NCBI RefSeq assembly: GCF_042680125.1
Contig: NZ_JBHTNY010000003.1
DNA length: 64,000 bases
Direction: 5' to 3' (one strand)
Source of the DNA: Robinsoniella peoriensis
GTDB lineage: Bacteria > Bacillota > Clostridia > Lachnospirales > Lachnospiraceae
Shown here: in pieces, positions 25,101 to 33,440 of the stretch
Position numbering within the stretch: the first letter of the stretch is position 1
Layout of the letters: every line of letters begins with the position of its first letter
Made by a program: the position numbers and the translations under genes
The notes under the pieces: generated by a model
What the model was told of the DNA's origin: nothing
The model's database searches: none
Seen by the model: the letters and a program-made list of their open reading frames with translations, nothing else

Positions 25101-26027
25101 TCAGACAGTCCGGCTGCCAAAATTAATTGCCAGTTTTGCATAGAAATCCTCCATTGTCATTCTTGCATCTAATGTATGGTAGACACGGATATCACGGTTA
25201 TTTTGCTCATGAATATATGTCATGTCATCCGCAATTGCCGGAGCTGGTTTTAAATCATAATTCATTTTCTCTAATTCATCTAAAAGCAGAGTAACCGTAG
25301 CCTGATCTCCCAGTCCCCATGTCTCTCCATGAGGCCATGGCGCAAAATCTGCAAGCTTGTTGTTGAATTCCACCATTTGATCGAACAGGTATCTCCCAAT
25401 TTCACCGCATGGTTTTACTCTGTATTGTAATTCAGCCAGTGATACCGCTATTTGCTTATACACATCTATGGGAACCTGCCATAATGGAACCTTAGAGCAA
25501 AATACCAGGTTTGCTGCTTTGACATCCATCATCAGATTGAATTCAAATCCACCTTTTGGCCATACACCGCCGCCAATCCAGATGACCGTCATACGCTCTG
25601 CAATTTCCGGTTTCAAAAGCAAAGCACTTGCCAGATCTGTAATTGCGCCCTGACAAACTACGAACAGAGGGCGCGGGTCTTCCTTTAATGCTTCATCGAT
25701 GATGAATCTGGCTCCCTCTGATTCTATGGGAGTCTCCCCATCTTCTAAGGAATGGGGTGCACCAAGCAAAACAGGATATTCATCTTCCACTCCCATTAGC
25801 CCAAGTACTTTTTTTACCTCATCAAAGCTGGCTTTTGCCGTATTTTCCTCCCCATATTCCTGAGGATTTTTGCAGAAATGACCTGCAATAATCCCCATTA
25901 CATCGAATTTAGGCGTCATAAGATGGTGCGCAACGGCAAATTGGTCATCGGCTTCATTTTTACAGTCTGTGTGAACAATGACCCGATACTTTTTCTGATC
26001 CGGAACTTTAAAATCATACTTCCACAT
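25101..26027 (-). CDS. Nucleoside-hydrolase-like protein (IU-NH fold)
   Basis: The 308-residue product resembles the inosine/uridine-preferring nucleoside hydrolases or the related DUF1593 group. The N-terminal VIVHTDCKNEADDQFAVAHHL keeps an aspartate cluster that would bind Ca2+, but in the form DCKNEADD rather than the usual DTDPGIDDALA. VVCQGAITDLASALL and VIWIGGGVWPKGGFEFNL fit the later core. Within a beta-glucoside operon it may act on a glycosylated compound instead of a nucleoside. I chose the ATG at 26027 because AGGAG is 7 bases away, whereas the upstream ATG at 26033 is too close. Its start overlaps the end of the transporter gene by 14 bases. Confidence 0.8.
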   Translation of the reverse strand: MWKYDFKVPDQKKYRVIVHTDCKNEADDQFAVAHHLMTPKFDVMGIIAGHFCKNPQEYGEENTAKASFDEVKKVLGLMGVEDEYPVLLGAPHSLEDGETPIESEGARFIIDEALKEDPRPLFVVCQGAITDLASALLLKPEIAERMTVIWIGGGVWPKGGFEFNLMMDVKAANLVFCSKVPLWQVPIDVYKQIAVSLAELQYRVKPCGEIGRYLFDQMVEFNNKLADFAPWPHGETWGLGDQATVTLLLDELEKMNYDLKPAPAIADDMTYIHEQNNRDIRVYHTLDARMTMEDFYAKLAINFGSRTV

Positions 26028-27417
26028 ACGCATTCTCCTCATTCTCGTTTAATGCTCTTCTCTCATCCATTTCCCTCTTGATCTTTGGATATATTTTATC
26101 TAAATCATAGAAAAACAAGATAATAATACATGCTACATTACAAACAATCGGTATTCCGATAAAAGCAATGGTAATCGCCGTATTGGCGCTGGCGCTCTGT
26201 ACGGCAGCTGCCCCATCATATGCTCCCCATGCAAGAAGTCCTGCCGCTATCGCACTGGCGGAAGCGCTTGCTACTTTATTAATAAATCCGGAAACAGCCG
26301 TCTGGGTACCTGCCAGATTTTTACCGTTTTTCCATTCTCCGTAATCCACTGTATCTGCAAGCATAGAGAAGAACATTGTCTGGCGGAATCCCATTCCAAA
26401 ACCAATGACTCCAATACTGAGATAGATGATGGAGATGGATTCTTTTGCTATAAACAGCAATGCGAATCCTAAAATCTGAATTGCAGTACCAAGAATGGAA
26501 ATATTTTTCTTGGATACTTTCTGGTTCATTACACCTGACATAAGCATGGAGACAATCGGCACAATCGTTAACAGTGATACTGCAACAGAGGTAAGCATTT
26601 CATCTCCCACAATATATTTAAAATAATAAGCGATCGTTGCGAACATTCCCAGGTAACCTACAAATAAGAAGAAAGTCTGAGCCAGCATTAACATATAAGG
26701 CTTGTTCTTAACAAGACTTCCAAGGTCATTAACGATGCTTGTTTTCTTTACAACCTTCGGTGCAGGGTTTATTTCTTTAATATTAAAAACACAAATAAAT
26801 AAAATTATAACTACAATGATTCCAAAAATAATATTCGTATTACGATAACCGGTAGCTACATCTCCTCCGCCCAGTCTGGAAATTAAAAACAGTGCCATTG
26901 ATGCAGAGGTTAAGGAACCAAGATTGGAAAAAATCGTTCTTGAAGTAACAATTTTTGTACGTTCCGTTGGATCTGAACTTAAGGTTGGAAGAATGGATCC
27001 CATCGGAATATTTACCAGTGTATAACCAAATGAAAAGATAATGTAAGTTGCATAAGCCCAGATCATTTTACCTGACTGTGAAAAATCAGGACTGGTGAAC
27101 ACAAGCACCATACCAATTGCCAGAACAGGAGCACCTGCCAGCATCCATGGGCGGTTTCTTCCCATCTTGGTATTTGTTTTATCAATTAAAGTACCTACTA
27201 CATAATCTGTAAATGCATCAAAAAATTTCGTTACTAAAAACATAAATCCCACGGCTGCTGCATTCAGGCCTGCTACATCCGTGTAATAAATCAAAAGATA
27301 CGTATTTACCATCAGATACGCCAAATTACAAGCATAATCAGAGATTCCAAATCCAATTCTCTGCCGCCATAAAAATTTCTTGCTGTAGGTCTTCTTCATT
27401 CCAGTTTTCTGTTCCAT
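26014..27417 (-). CDS. Glycoside-pentoside-hexuronide (GPH/MelB-type) symporter
   Basis: The 467-residue membrane protein has about 12 spans and GPH marks such as GFGISDYACNLAYLMVNTYLLIYYTD near the start (given here as its core GISDYACNLAY), DKTNTKMGRNRPWML after span 2, and a DYGEWKNGKNLAGTQTA-like segment in the second half (DYGEWKNGKN). It should bring in a sugar or glycoside with a cation. GGAG lies before the ATG at 27417; the longer frame has no ribosome site. It is the first gene of the sugar operon, and a perfect palindrome lies about 80 bases upstream. Confidence 0.92.
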   Translation of the reverse strand: MEQKTGMKKTYSKKFLWRQRIGFGISDYACNLAYLMVNTYLLIYYTDVAGLNAAAVGFMFLVTKFFDAFTDYVVGTLIDKTNTKMGRNRPWMLAGAPVLAIGMVLVFTSPDFSQSGKMIWAYATYIIFSFGYTLVNIPMGSILPTLSSDPTERTKIVTSRTIFSNLGSLTSASMALFLISRLGGGDVATGYRNTNIIFGIIVVIILFICVFNIKEINPAPKVVKKTSIVNDLGSLVKNKPYMLMLAQTFFLFVGYLGMFATIAYYFKYIVGDEMLTSVAVSLLTIVPIVSMLMSGVMNQKVSKKNISILGTAIQILGFALLFIAKESISIIYLSIGVIGFGMGFRQTMFFSMLADTVDYGEWKNGKNLAGTQTAVSGFINKVASASASAIAAGLLAWGAYDGAAAVQSASANTAITIAFIGIPIVCNVACIIILFFYDLDKIYPKIKREMDERRALNENEENAYVEV

Positions 27418-27495
27418 TTTCAATTTCTCCTTTTGTAAAATCAAATTCTCTTGATCTGTTATTATGCTTATCATAACTTGTATTGTACAATTCTT

Positions 27496-27515
27496 ATATC
27501 AAAATATTTTGATAT
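27496..27515. promoter_or_regulatory. Perfect 20-bp palindrome before the sugar operon
   Basis: ATATCAAAATATTTTGATAT is a perfect palindrome in the intergenic region between the symporter gene and the small plus-strand gene. A second one, ATTGTACAAT (27482-27491), lies 4 bases nearer to the symporter gene. Both are candidate operators for a regulator not encoded in the window. Confidence 0.5.
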
Positions 27516-27585
27516 TTATCATAATATTCAGGAAAAGATTATTAAATAAAGAATGTCTAAATATAAAGAGGTAGGTGTTCGATTT

Positions 27586-27786
27586 ATGAATGCAATAGAA
27601 TATGAAGATATGATTCGTGAAGAAGGGGAAGACCGATTTGGAAAACTGACATTAAAACTTTTAGAATCAGGCAGAATAAATGAGATTGAAAAATCGCTTA
27701 AGAACAAGAAACTTAGAGATCAAATACAGAGAGTCTGCATTTTAATAAGATCCACTAAACCTAAAAGGAACCTATACATTATCTGA
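27586..27786 (+). CDS. Small protein, similar to the tail of Rpn-type or phage-like proteins
   Basis: The 66-residue product (MNAIEYEDMIREEGEDRFGK...) follows a clostridial pattern E-D-R-x-x-K-L-x-x-x-L-x-x-x-x-R-x-x-x-I-x-x-x seen as short stand-alone proteins or at the ends of larger ones. An ATG 33 bases earlier (27553) is in frame, but AGAGGTAGGTG sits 8 bases before the ATG at 27586, which I prefer. It is one of the few plus-strand genes and stands alone. It may be a remnant of a larger gene. Function unknown. Confidence 0.5.
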   Translation: MNAIEYEDMIREEGEDRFGKLTLKLLESGRINEIEKSLKNKKLRDQIQRVCILIRSTKPKRNLYII

Positions 27787-27815
27787 TTAAGACAGTGCAT
27801 CGGTTCCTTTTTTAT
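27763..27815. terminator. Bidirectional terminator between the small gene and eutQ
   Basis: AAAAGGAACC and GGTTCCTTTT form a 10-bp stem flanked by A and T runs, with a 29-base loop containing further pairing. It can serve the convergent small gene and the eut operon. Confidence 0.8.
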
Positions 27816-27848
27816 CATTGACTGCATGATATTTTATTAAAATATGAT

Positions 27849-28286
27849 TTAGCTTTGCCAGTCTGCCGGATAAACGAAATATGCAAATCTTGCTTTATCC
27901 GGACTTTGGAAATGAATATGGCTGTTTTTTGGAATAAAAATGATATCACCAGCATGTCCGGTTACGACACGTCCATCAATTTCTATTTCCAGAGTTCCTT
28001 CTATTATGTAATCAAATTCATCATATGTCAGGGTCCACTCAAAACTGGTATGATCTACTTCCATGATTCCTGCTCCCATTCTCGGGCTTTCTTCCAGTGA
28101 AACGATATCCTTTAATGATACACCCTGGGCGCCTTTGAATGGTTCTGTCTGAACGGTATCGCAGGAGACAGACAGTATCCCGCTTGGATCTTTTACTTTT
28201 TTAAAGTCTGCTTTTTCCCTGGTAATCAAAGACTGCTTTACCACTTTTTCTACGATCTCACGGATGGTTGCTTCGCTGATACTCAT
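27849..28286 (-). CDS. eutQ: EutQ-like cupin protein of ethanolamine use
   Basis: The 145-residue product is a single cupin domain like the C-terminal part of EutQ (YDEFDYIIEGTLEIEIDG, then HAGDIIFIPKNSHIHF). EutQ has been described as an acetate kinase in Salmonella, but this short form is best named by family only. The first 20 residues (SEATIREIVEKVVKQSL) form an amphipathic helix of the kind that targets cargo into microcompartments. AGAAGG precedes the ATG. It is the last gene of the eut operon, and a bidirectional terminator follows. Confidence 0.9.
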   Translation of the reverse strand: MSISEATIREIVEKVVKQSLITREKADFKKVKDPSGILSVSCDTVQTEPFKGAQGVSLKDIVSLEESPRMGAGIMEVDHTSFEWTLTYDEFDYIIEGTLEIEIDGRVVTGHAGDIIFIPKNSHIHFQSPDKARFAYFVYPADWQS

Positions 28287-28378
28287 TATATAACCTTCTT
28301 TCTGAAACTAATCTTTATTCGCTGCCTTTAACAGCATTTGGTCTGGCTGCTGTCTTTCCCGGCTATTTATCTGATATA

Positions 28379-29632
28379 TTAATCTGTTTTTTCTTCTATC
28401 TCCTCTTTGCCTCCGCTTGCCTTAATTTTTGCCAGCAATTTTGGTGCCAGCGCATTTGCGAGGATTAAAGCTGTAATTCCGGCTATCAGTTTACCCACTA
28501 CAACCGGGAAGATCATATCCGGATTTGCACCTGCGGTGAATCCGAGGTGATCTCCAAATACAAATGCTGCTGAAACGGCAAATGCTACATTTAACAGTTT
28601 ACCCTTAGCATTCATATTTTCCATAATATTGAACATTGCGATATTATTTGCAAGAGAAGCTACTAAACCGGCTGAGCCGTCTGCATTCATTTTCAGCTTT
28701 TCTCCCACTTTCATCAATGGTTTCTTAAATGTCTTGGTGATCCATTTTACCATTGGGAAAGCACCGATTAATACGCATGCAATCGTTCCTACAACCTTAA
28801 TACCTTCTTCCAGAGGAATGGTACCGCCGTTTTTGTTCGGGTCAACCATAATATCAAATAATGGAAGACGAATGCCGGTCTCATACTGGAAAACAGCTAT
28901 TGCAGTAAAAATAGTAATTAATATGGTAACTCCATTTCCAAAATGATTAAATCCTTTCATCATCTGGGTTGGTTTAAACCAAAGTCCAATCGCGATCAAT
29001 CCTGCTACAATAATAACCGGAATTAAATTCTGTAAAATTGTAATCATATCAATCTTATTTGGTGTCATATTCATTACCAGACCACCTGCGATACAACCGA
29101 TTGGAATGGTAATTAAACCAGCCAGTACTCCTGCTGCAAGAAACGGTCTGTCTTTTGGTTTAATAATAGACAGCGCAACCGGAATGGTAAATACAATGGT
29201 TGGTCCCATCATGGAACCCAGGATTAATCCTGCAAAATTACCAATGGCAGTATTGTCTCCTGCCAGCTGCATTGCCAGGGGATATCCTCCCATGTCATTT
29301 GCCAGAAGTGTGGTTGCGAACATCGCCGGAGATGCTCCGAATAATTCATAGACCGGTGCAATAATCGGCTGCAGAATTACCCGGAGTACCGGAGCTGCTG
29401 CAACCACGCCCATCATGGCAATTGCCAGGGGGCCCATTGCATTAAAACCGGCTTCAAATTCTTCTCCGTACCCCAGTTTATTTCCCCGGATACGGTCAAT
29501 AGCTCCAATGACCATGAAGATCATCATAATTGTAATAATTACGGAATTGATTGACAATCCGCTGATGTACTGTTTAATACTCTCTGTAAATACATCTAAG
29601 TTTGTTATGTTTTCAATTAATTCACTGAACAT
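28379..29632 (-). CDS. eutH: Ethanolamine permease EutH
   Basis: The 417-residue protein is a multi-span membrane protein of the EutH family, with the characteristic LGYGEEFEAGFNAMGPLAIAM near the start and GDHLGFTAGANPDMIFPV near the end. It facilitates ethanolamine entry, mainly at low external concentration or low pH in studied species. GAGGAGGG stands 9 bases before the ATG at 29632, which I prefer to the longer frame from 29677. It lies near the end of the long eut operon, between eutT and eutQ. Confidence 0.95.
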   Translation of the reverse strand: MFSELIENITNLDVFTESIKQYISGLSINSVIITIMMIFMVIGAIDRIRGNKLGYGEEFEAGFNAMGPLAIAMMGVVAAAPVLRVILQPIIAPVYELFGASPAMFATTLLANDMGGYPLAMQLAGDNTAIGNFAGLILGSMMGPTIVFTIPVALSIIKPKDRPFLAAGVLAGLITIPIGCIAGGLVMNMTPNKIDMITILQNLIPVIIVAGLIAIGLWFKPTQMMKGFNHFGNGVTILITIFTAIAVFQYETGIRLPLFDIMVDPNKNGGTIPLEEGIKVVGTIACVLIGAFPMVKWITKTFKKPLMKVGEKLKMNADGSAGLVASLANNIAMFNIMENMNAKGKLLNVAFAVSAAFVFGDHLGFTAGANPDMIFPVVVGKLIAGITALILANALAPKLLAKIKASGGKEEIEEKTD

Positions 29633-29729
29633 GTACTCTTTCCCTCCTCTTTCCTCTATAGCCTGTTTCAAAATCATGCTAAGTATTTTTTAACACGCTC
29701 CGGACCACAATTGGATTATTGTGACCGCA

Positions 29730-30491
29730 CTAATTGTATTCTCCCGCAAGATATTTGCACATCATTATATGCAGCGCGCTGGAAAGCCTGTTGAATTCTT
29801 CCAGTATATCCTGGTGTGTGTAATCATTTCCTACCTGATATGCATTGACCGCACTGATCTCGCATTCCCGGATCGCTGTACGGATTTGATTCAGTATAGC
29901 ATATTCCTCCCCCATGGTGTAGTGGGGCAGGATCATTTGCCGGATATTGTAAAATTTCATTGGATTGTGCGAGTGTTCCCGCAGCTCTGCGTGAGTCAGT
30001 CCGATAATGCGCTCTATGGTAAATGGCTCATCCAGCACATCACACCGCATAATATTCTGTAAGATCTTCATGATATCTTCCAGATCCTCCAGCAGCTTTG
30101 AGCGCCTGGGATTCTTTGCAATGGCAGTCTGGTTACGTATAATCAGTGACTGAAGTGAATCCAGTTTACCACGAAATATAATACGCAGATGATTCTTTGG
30201 AACCAGCTTATTACCGGTTAGCTGCGTCATATGCTCCGGTTTGGATGTAAAAAATGCTCCGGTGGCATAATCCACATATGCAGCTTTCATATCATCAGGA
30301 CTTTCTGCCGCCGGTTTCTCTGCATTTTCTTTTTCTAAAGTGCCCGGTTCCTGCTTTTCTATCTTTATTTTATATTGATTCAAATAATCACGGGCAGAAG
30401 GGGATAATAAACTTCCCTCCGGCACATAAAAGACCTCCGGGCGATTCTCTTTCATGATATCCCGTAAATACGCTTCTGTTATAACATTCAA
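29730..30491 (-). CDS. eutT: Cob(I)alamin adenosyltransferase EutT, TTG start
   Basis: This 253-residue protein supplies adenosylcobalamin for ethanolamine ammonia-lyase. Its start MNVITEAYLRDIMKEN and VPEGSLLSPSARDYL are the EutT N-terminal signature, and the C-terminal helical bundle (about residues 80-250) fits the EutT-type adenosyltransferase domain. The CCxxC-type metal motif of enteric EutT is not seen. The start codon is TTG at 30491: the family N-terminus begins exactly there, GGGGG lies 7 bases upstream, and the nearby ATG is out of frame. The TTG may lower its expression relative to the shell genes just upstream. Confidence 0.88.
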   Translation of the reverse strand: MNVITEAYLRDIMKENRPEVFYVPEGSLLSPSARDYLNQYKIKIEKQEPGTLEKENAEKPAAESPDDMKAAYVDYATGAFFTSKPEHMTQLTGNKLVPKNHLRIIFRGKLDSLQSLIIRNQTAIAKNPRRSKLLEDLEDIMKILQNIMRCDVLDEPFTIERIIGLTHAELREHSHNPMKFYNIRQMILPHYTMGEEYAILNQIRTAIRECEISAVNAYQVGNDYTHQDILEEFNRLSSALHIMMCKYLAGEYN

Positions 30492-30552
30492 ATGATTGCC
30501 CCCTTAAGCCTGTCCCTGTATTGTTCCAAAGTATATGATTTTGGGACTCTCT

Positions 30553-30831
30553 CTATAAATGTGGCAGTATGGTTTCTACATCTCCGTGAGGTCTTGGTAT
30601 TACATGCATGGAAATCAGCTCTCCAACCCGTTCTGCTGCTGCCGCACCGGCATCTGTAGCTGCTTTTACTGCACCTACGTCACCTCTGACTAAAACAGTA
30701 ACCAGCCCGCTTCCGATACGTTCTTTTCCAATTAATTTCACATCTGCCGCTTTTGTCATTGCATCTGCTGCTTCGATTGCACCAATTAAACCTTTTGTCT
30801 CTATCATTCCTAATGCCTGCATAACCGCCAT
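30553..30831 (-). CDS. Hexameric microcompartment shell protein (EutM/PduA type), copy 2
   Basis: A single BMC domain of 92 residues (ALGMIETKGLIGAIEAADAM..., GDVGAVKAATDAGAAAAERVGE split around the central helix, ending HVIPRPHGDVETILPHL). It should form flat hexamers tiling the shell faces. It differs from the neighbouring copy mainly at the C-terminus and in the ERVGELIS segment. AGGAGG precedes the ATG. The pair is separated by an AT-rich palindrome. Confidence 0.93.
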   Translation of the reverse strand: MAVMQALGMIETKGLIGAIEAADAMTKAADVKLIGKERIGSGLVTVLVRGDVGAVKAATDAGAAAAERVGELISMHVIPRPHGDVETILPHL

Positions 30832-30877
30832 TTTATTGTCCTCCTGATTCTAATCTTATCTCAATTTCATCTTATCA

Positions 30878-30900
30878 AATTTAAACTTTAAGTTTAAATT
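30878..30900. other. Perfect AT-rich palindrome between the two shell genes
   Basis: AATTTAAACTT, one base, AAGTTTAAATT. No T run follows in the direction of transcription, so it looks like an mRNA hairpin for processing or stability, not a terminator. Confidence 0.55.
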
Positions 30901-30925
30901 CTATTATAAACTACCTGTTTTTTAC

Positions 30926-31219
30926 TTACTCTGCTGCTTCAGCAATTACCGGAAGAATGCTCTCCACATCCTTATGCGGTCTTGGTATTACATGTACGGA
31001 AACCACTTCACCCACAGCAGCTCCTGCTGCCGCTCCTGATTCTGTTGCAGCCTTTACCGCTCCAACATCGCCTCTTACCATAATGGTAACAAGTCCGCTT
31101 CCAATATATTCTTTTCCTATTAAAGATACGTCAGCAGATTTCACCATTGCATCTGCTGCTTCGATTGCTGCGATCAACCCTCTTGTTTCGATCAATCCCA
31201 ATGCCTGTAAATTAGCCAT
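30926..31219 (-). CDS. eutM: Hexameric microcompartment shell protein (EutM), copy 1
   Basis: A single BMC domain of 97 residues: MANLQALGLIETRGLIAAIE, GSGLVTIMVRGDVGAVKAAT and HVIPRPHKDVESILP. This is the main hexamer-forming shell protein of ethanolamine microcompartments. AGGAGG precedes the ATG at 31219. A second copy follows 95 bases downstream, and a palindrome between them may set the ratio of the two. Confidence 0.94.
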   Translation of the reverse strand: MANLQALGLIETRGLIAAIEAADAMVKSADVSLIGKEYIGSGLVTIMVRGDVGAVKAATESGAAAGAAVGEVVSVHVIPRPHKDVESILPVIAEAAE

Positions 31220-31266
31220 TGTAATTCCTCCTGCCTGTTATTTTATTTTTACCAGAGCTATAATTT

Positions 31267-32730
31267 TCAGATACGCTCTAATTCCTTCAAAATCTTCTCA
31301 ACAATATAATCTACATTTATATGGCAGGGCTCAGCTGCCGGTATTGCCAGATCTGCCTCTTTCCGGATTTCATCCAGTTCCTTTGTACCATAAGCTGCCT
31401 TGCGAATATTCAGCAGGTTCATAGGACCAATATTATCTGAGGTTGCACTTCCGCCTACCGCTCCGCATCCCAATGTAAATGCAGGCATTAAAGAGGTTGC
31501 GGCACCTACACCACCCAGGGCTCCCGGTGCATTCACCAGAAAACGGGAAACCGGTATTCTCTTTGCAAAATAATTGATGATTTCCTGATTTTCAGAATGA
31601 ATGATAAAGGTATGACCTGCTCCTTCATAATGAAGAATCTGCTGACATCTTTCACAAATCTTCTGATAATTATCTTCCACATAAAATCCCAGAATCGGCG
31701 CCAGTTTTTCATTGGAATAGGGATGCCCGTTTCCAACACCGTCTTCTTTTGCTACCAGAACCCTGGCATCTGCCGGAACCTTAAGACCAGCCAGATCTGC
31801 AATATGCTGTACATTTTTTCCAACAATCATCGGGTTCATAGTTCCATTGGCGCGAAGAATGAATTTTCCCAGCTTTTCCGATTCTTCGTTACTTAAGAAA
31901 TATGCTCCCTGTGCCTGCATTTCGGCTTTAACGGCTTCTTCCCGGTCACTCTCTGTAATGACGGACTGCTCAGATGCACAGATCGTGCCATTGTCAAATG
32001 TCTTACTGTCCATTATGCGTTTTACGGCTTTTTTAAGATCTGCAGACCGCTCAATATAAGCCGGTCCGTTTCCGGGTCCCACACCAATTGCAGGTGTTCC
32101 GGAAGAGTAAGCCGCACGTACCATGGCACTTCCTCCTGTTGCAAGGATCAGAGATATATCCGGATGGCGCATCAGAGTATCCGTAGACTGAATCGTCGGG
32201 ATGGTGATTACCGATACCAGATCCTCCGGTCCTTCCGCTTCTGCAATTGCCTGTCGGATTACTTTGACTGTTTCCAGAATCGCTTCTTTTGCATTTGGAT
32301 GCGGGGAAAAGATAATGGAATTTCCGGCCTTTATTGCAATTTCCGATTTATATAAGACTGTTGATGTAGGGTTCGTGGAAGGAATCAGCCCGGCAATTAC
32401 ACCTACCGGAACAGCAATATCTTTTGTTCCTGCTTTTTCATCTTCCGAAATTACTCCAATCGTCTTCATATCTTTGATGTATTCAAATACGCTCTTGCTG
32501 GCAAAGATATTTTTAATTACCTTATCTTCCATGATTCCGAATCCCGTCTCATCATGAGCCATCTGTGCAAGCCTTTTTGCATTTCTCACACCTGCATTAG
32601 CGATACTCTCCACAATTCTGTCAACCTGGCACTGGGACATCTCCAGTAATTTTTCCTGCGCTGCCTTTGAGCGCTCTACCAATTCTCTTACTTCCTGTAC
32701 TGATAACAGGTCTTTATCATAAAGCTGCAT
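31267..32730 (-). CDS. eutE: CoA-acylating acetaldehyde dehydrogenase EutE
   Basis: The 487-residue aldehyde dehydrogenase converts acetaldehyde, NAD+ and CoA to acetyl-CoA inside the microcompartment. The catalytic cysteine is Cys251 in DNGTICASEQSV, and GLIPSTNPTSTVLYK and ATGGSAMVRAAYSSG are family motifs. Unlike enteric EutE it begins almost directly with the catalytic domain and ends with INVDYIVEKILKELERI, an amphipathic helix after a linker. The encapsulation signal may therefore be at the C-terminus here; this is inference. GGAGG precedes the ATG. Gene order is eutL, eutE, eutM. Confidence 0.95.
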   Translation of the reverse strand: MQLYDKDLLSVQEVRELVERSKAAQEKLLEMSQCQVDRIVESIANAGVRNAKRLAQMAHDETGFGIMEDKVIKNIFASKSVFEYIKDMKTIGVISEDEKAGTKDIAVPVGVIAGLIPSTNPTSTVLYKSEIAIKAGNSIIFSPHPNAKEAILETVKVIRQAIAEAEGPEDLVSVITIPTIQSTDTLMRHPDISLILATGGSAMVRAAYSSGTPAIGVGPGNGPAYIERSADLKKAVKRIMDSKTFDNGTICASEQSVITESDREEAVKAEMQAQGAYFLSNEESEKLGKFILRANGTMNPMIVGKNVQHIADLAGLKVPADARVLVAKEDGVGNGHPYSNEKLAPILGFYVEDNYQKICERCQQILHYEGAGHTFIIHSENQEIINYFAKRIPVSRFLVNAPGALGGVGAATSLMPAFTLGCGAVGGSATSDNIGPMNLLNIRKAAYGTKELDEIRKEADLAIPAAEPCHINVDYIVEKILKELERI

Positions 32731-32763
32731 AATTACCTCCCGTTTTGCATTTTCTGCGTATCA

Positions 32764-33417
32764 TTATAATGCCAGCGGATTATCCGCTACAAACTCAACT
32801 GCAGCGGCAAATGCTTCACACGCTGCTTTGCATGCTGACTGGCTCCCGGTGAGCAGGGCCCCGCCAAAGTTTGTCTCAGAGGGCGGTGCATACAGTTCAC
32901 ACATGGTTACGTCTGCTGCTTTTAATGCGGCATCCAACGCATAAAGTGCTTCCAGAGGCGGTGCAATCAGATATGCCAGCGCCTGTCCTTCTTTAATTCC
33001 TGCTGATTTTGATAAATAGCTTCCTGTCCTTGCTATACAATGGGCATAGTAAGGTATGGAATCATCTTCGTTGGCGCTTACAAACCATGCACCATTTTCA
33101 ATTGTACCGATGACAGCGTCCAGACCGCTTTTCACTTCTGCCGGATTGGTTCCTGCGATAATACCGATAACTTCACCAGCCAGCTTTGTACTTGCATTGC
33201 CTGCTCCGCCGTAAAAACTCTTCGCATAAACTACCTGCACATCAGCCGCTTTGGTCGCTTCATCCAGTGCCGTATAAGTTACATCATCGCAGTCCGCCGT
33301 TACCATTCCAATGGATTTTTGTCTCGGCGATAATCCCAGGCTTTTTGCCAGATCCGGCGATACATTGGGAATCATTTTTGTACTGAGTACCTTTGCTTTT
33401 AATGGATCTCTTTTCAT
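32764..33417 (-). CDS. eutL: Trimeric shell protein EutL (two fused BMC-type domains)
   Basis: The 217-residue protein carries two circularly permuted BMC domains and should form pseudo-hexameric trimers with a gated central pore. Its start DPLKAKVLSTKMIPNVSPDLAKSLG (core KVLSTKMIPNVS) and DCDDVTYTALDEATKAADV are typical of EutL. AGGTG lies 10 bases before the ATG at 33417. It lies between eutC and eutE. Confidence 0.94.
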   Translation of the reverse strand: MKRDPLKAKVLSTKMIPNVSPDLAKSLGLSPRQKSIGMVTADCDDVTYTALDEATKAADVQVVYAKSFYGGAGNASTKLAGEVIGIIAGTNPAEVKSGLDAVIGTIENGAWFVSANEDDSIPYYAHCIARTGSYLSKSAGIKEGQALAYLIAPPLEALYALDAALKAADVTMCELYAPPSETNFGGALLTGSQSACKAACEAFAAAVEFVADNPLAL

Positions 33418-33440
33418 GTTTCATTACACCTCTCTCTCAA

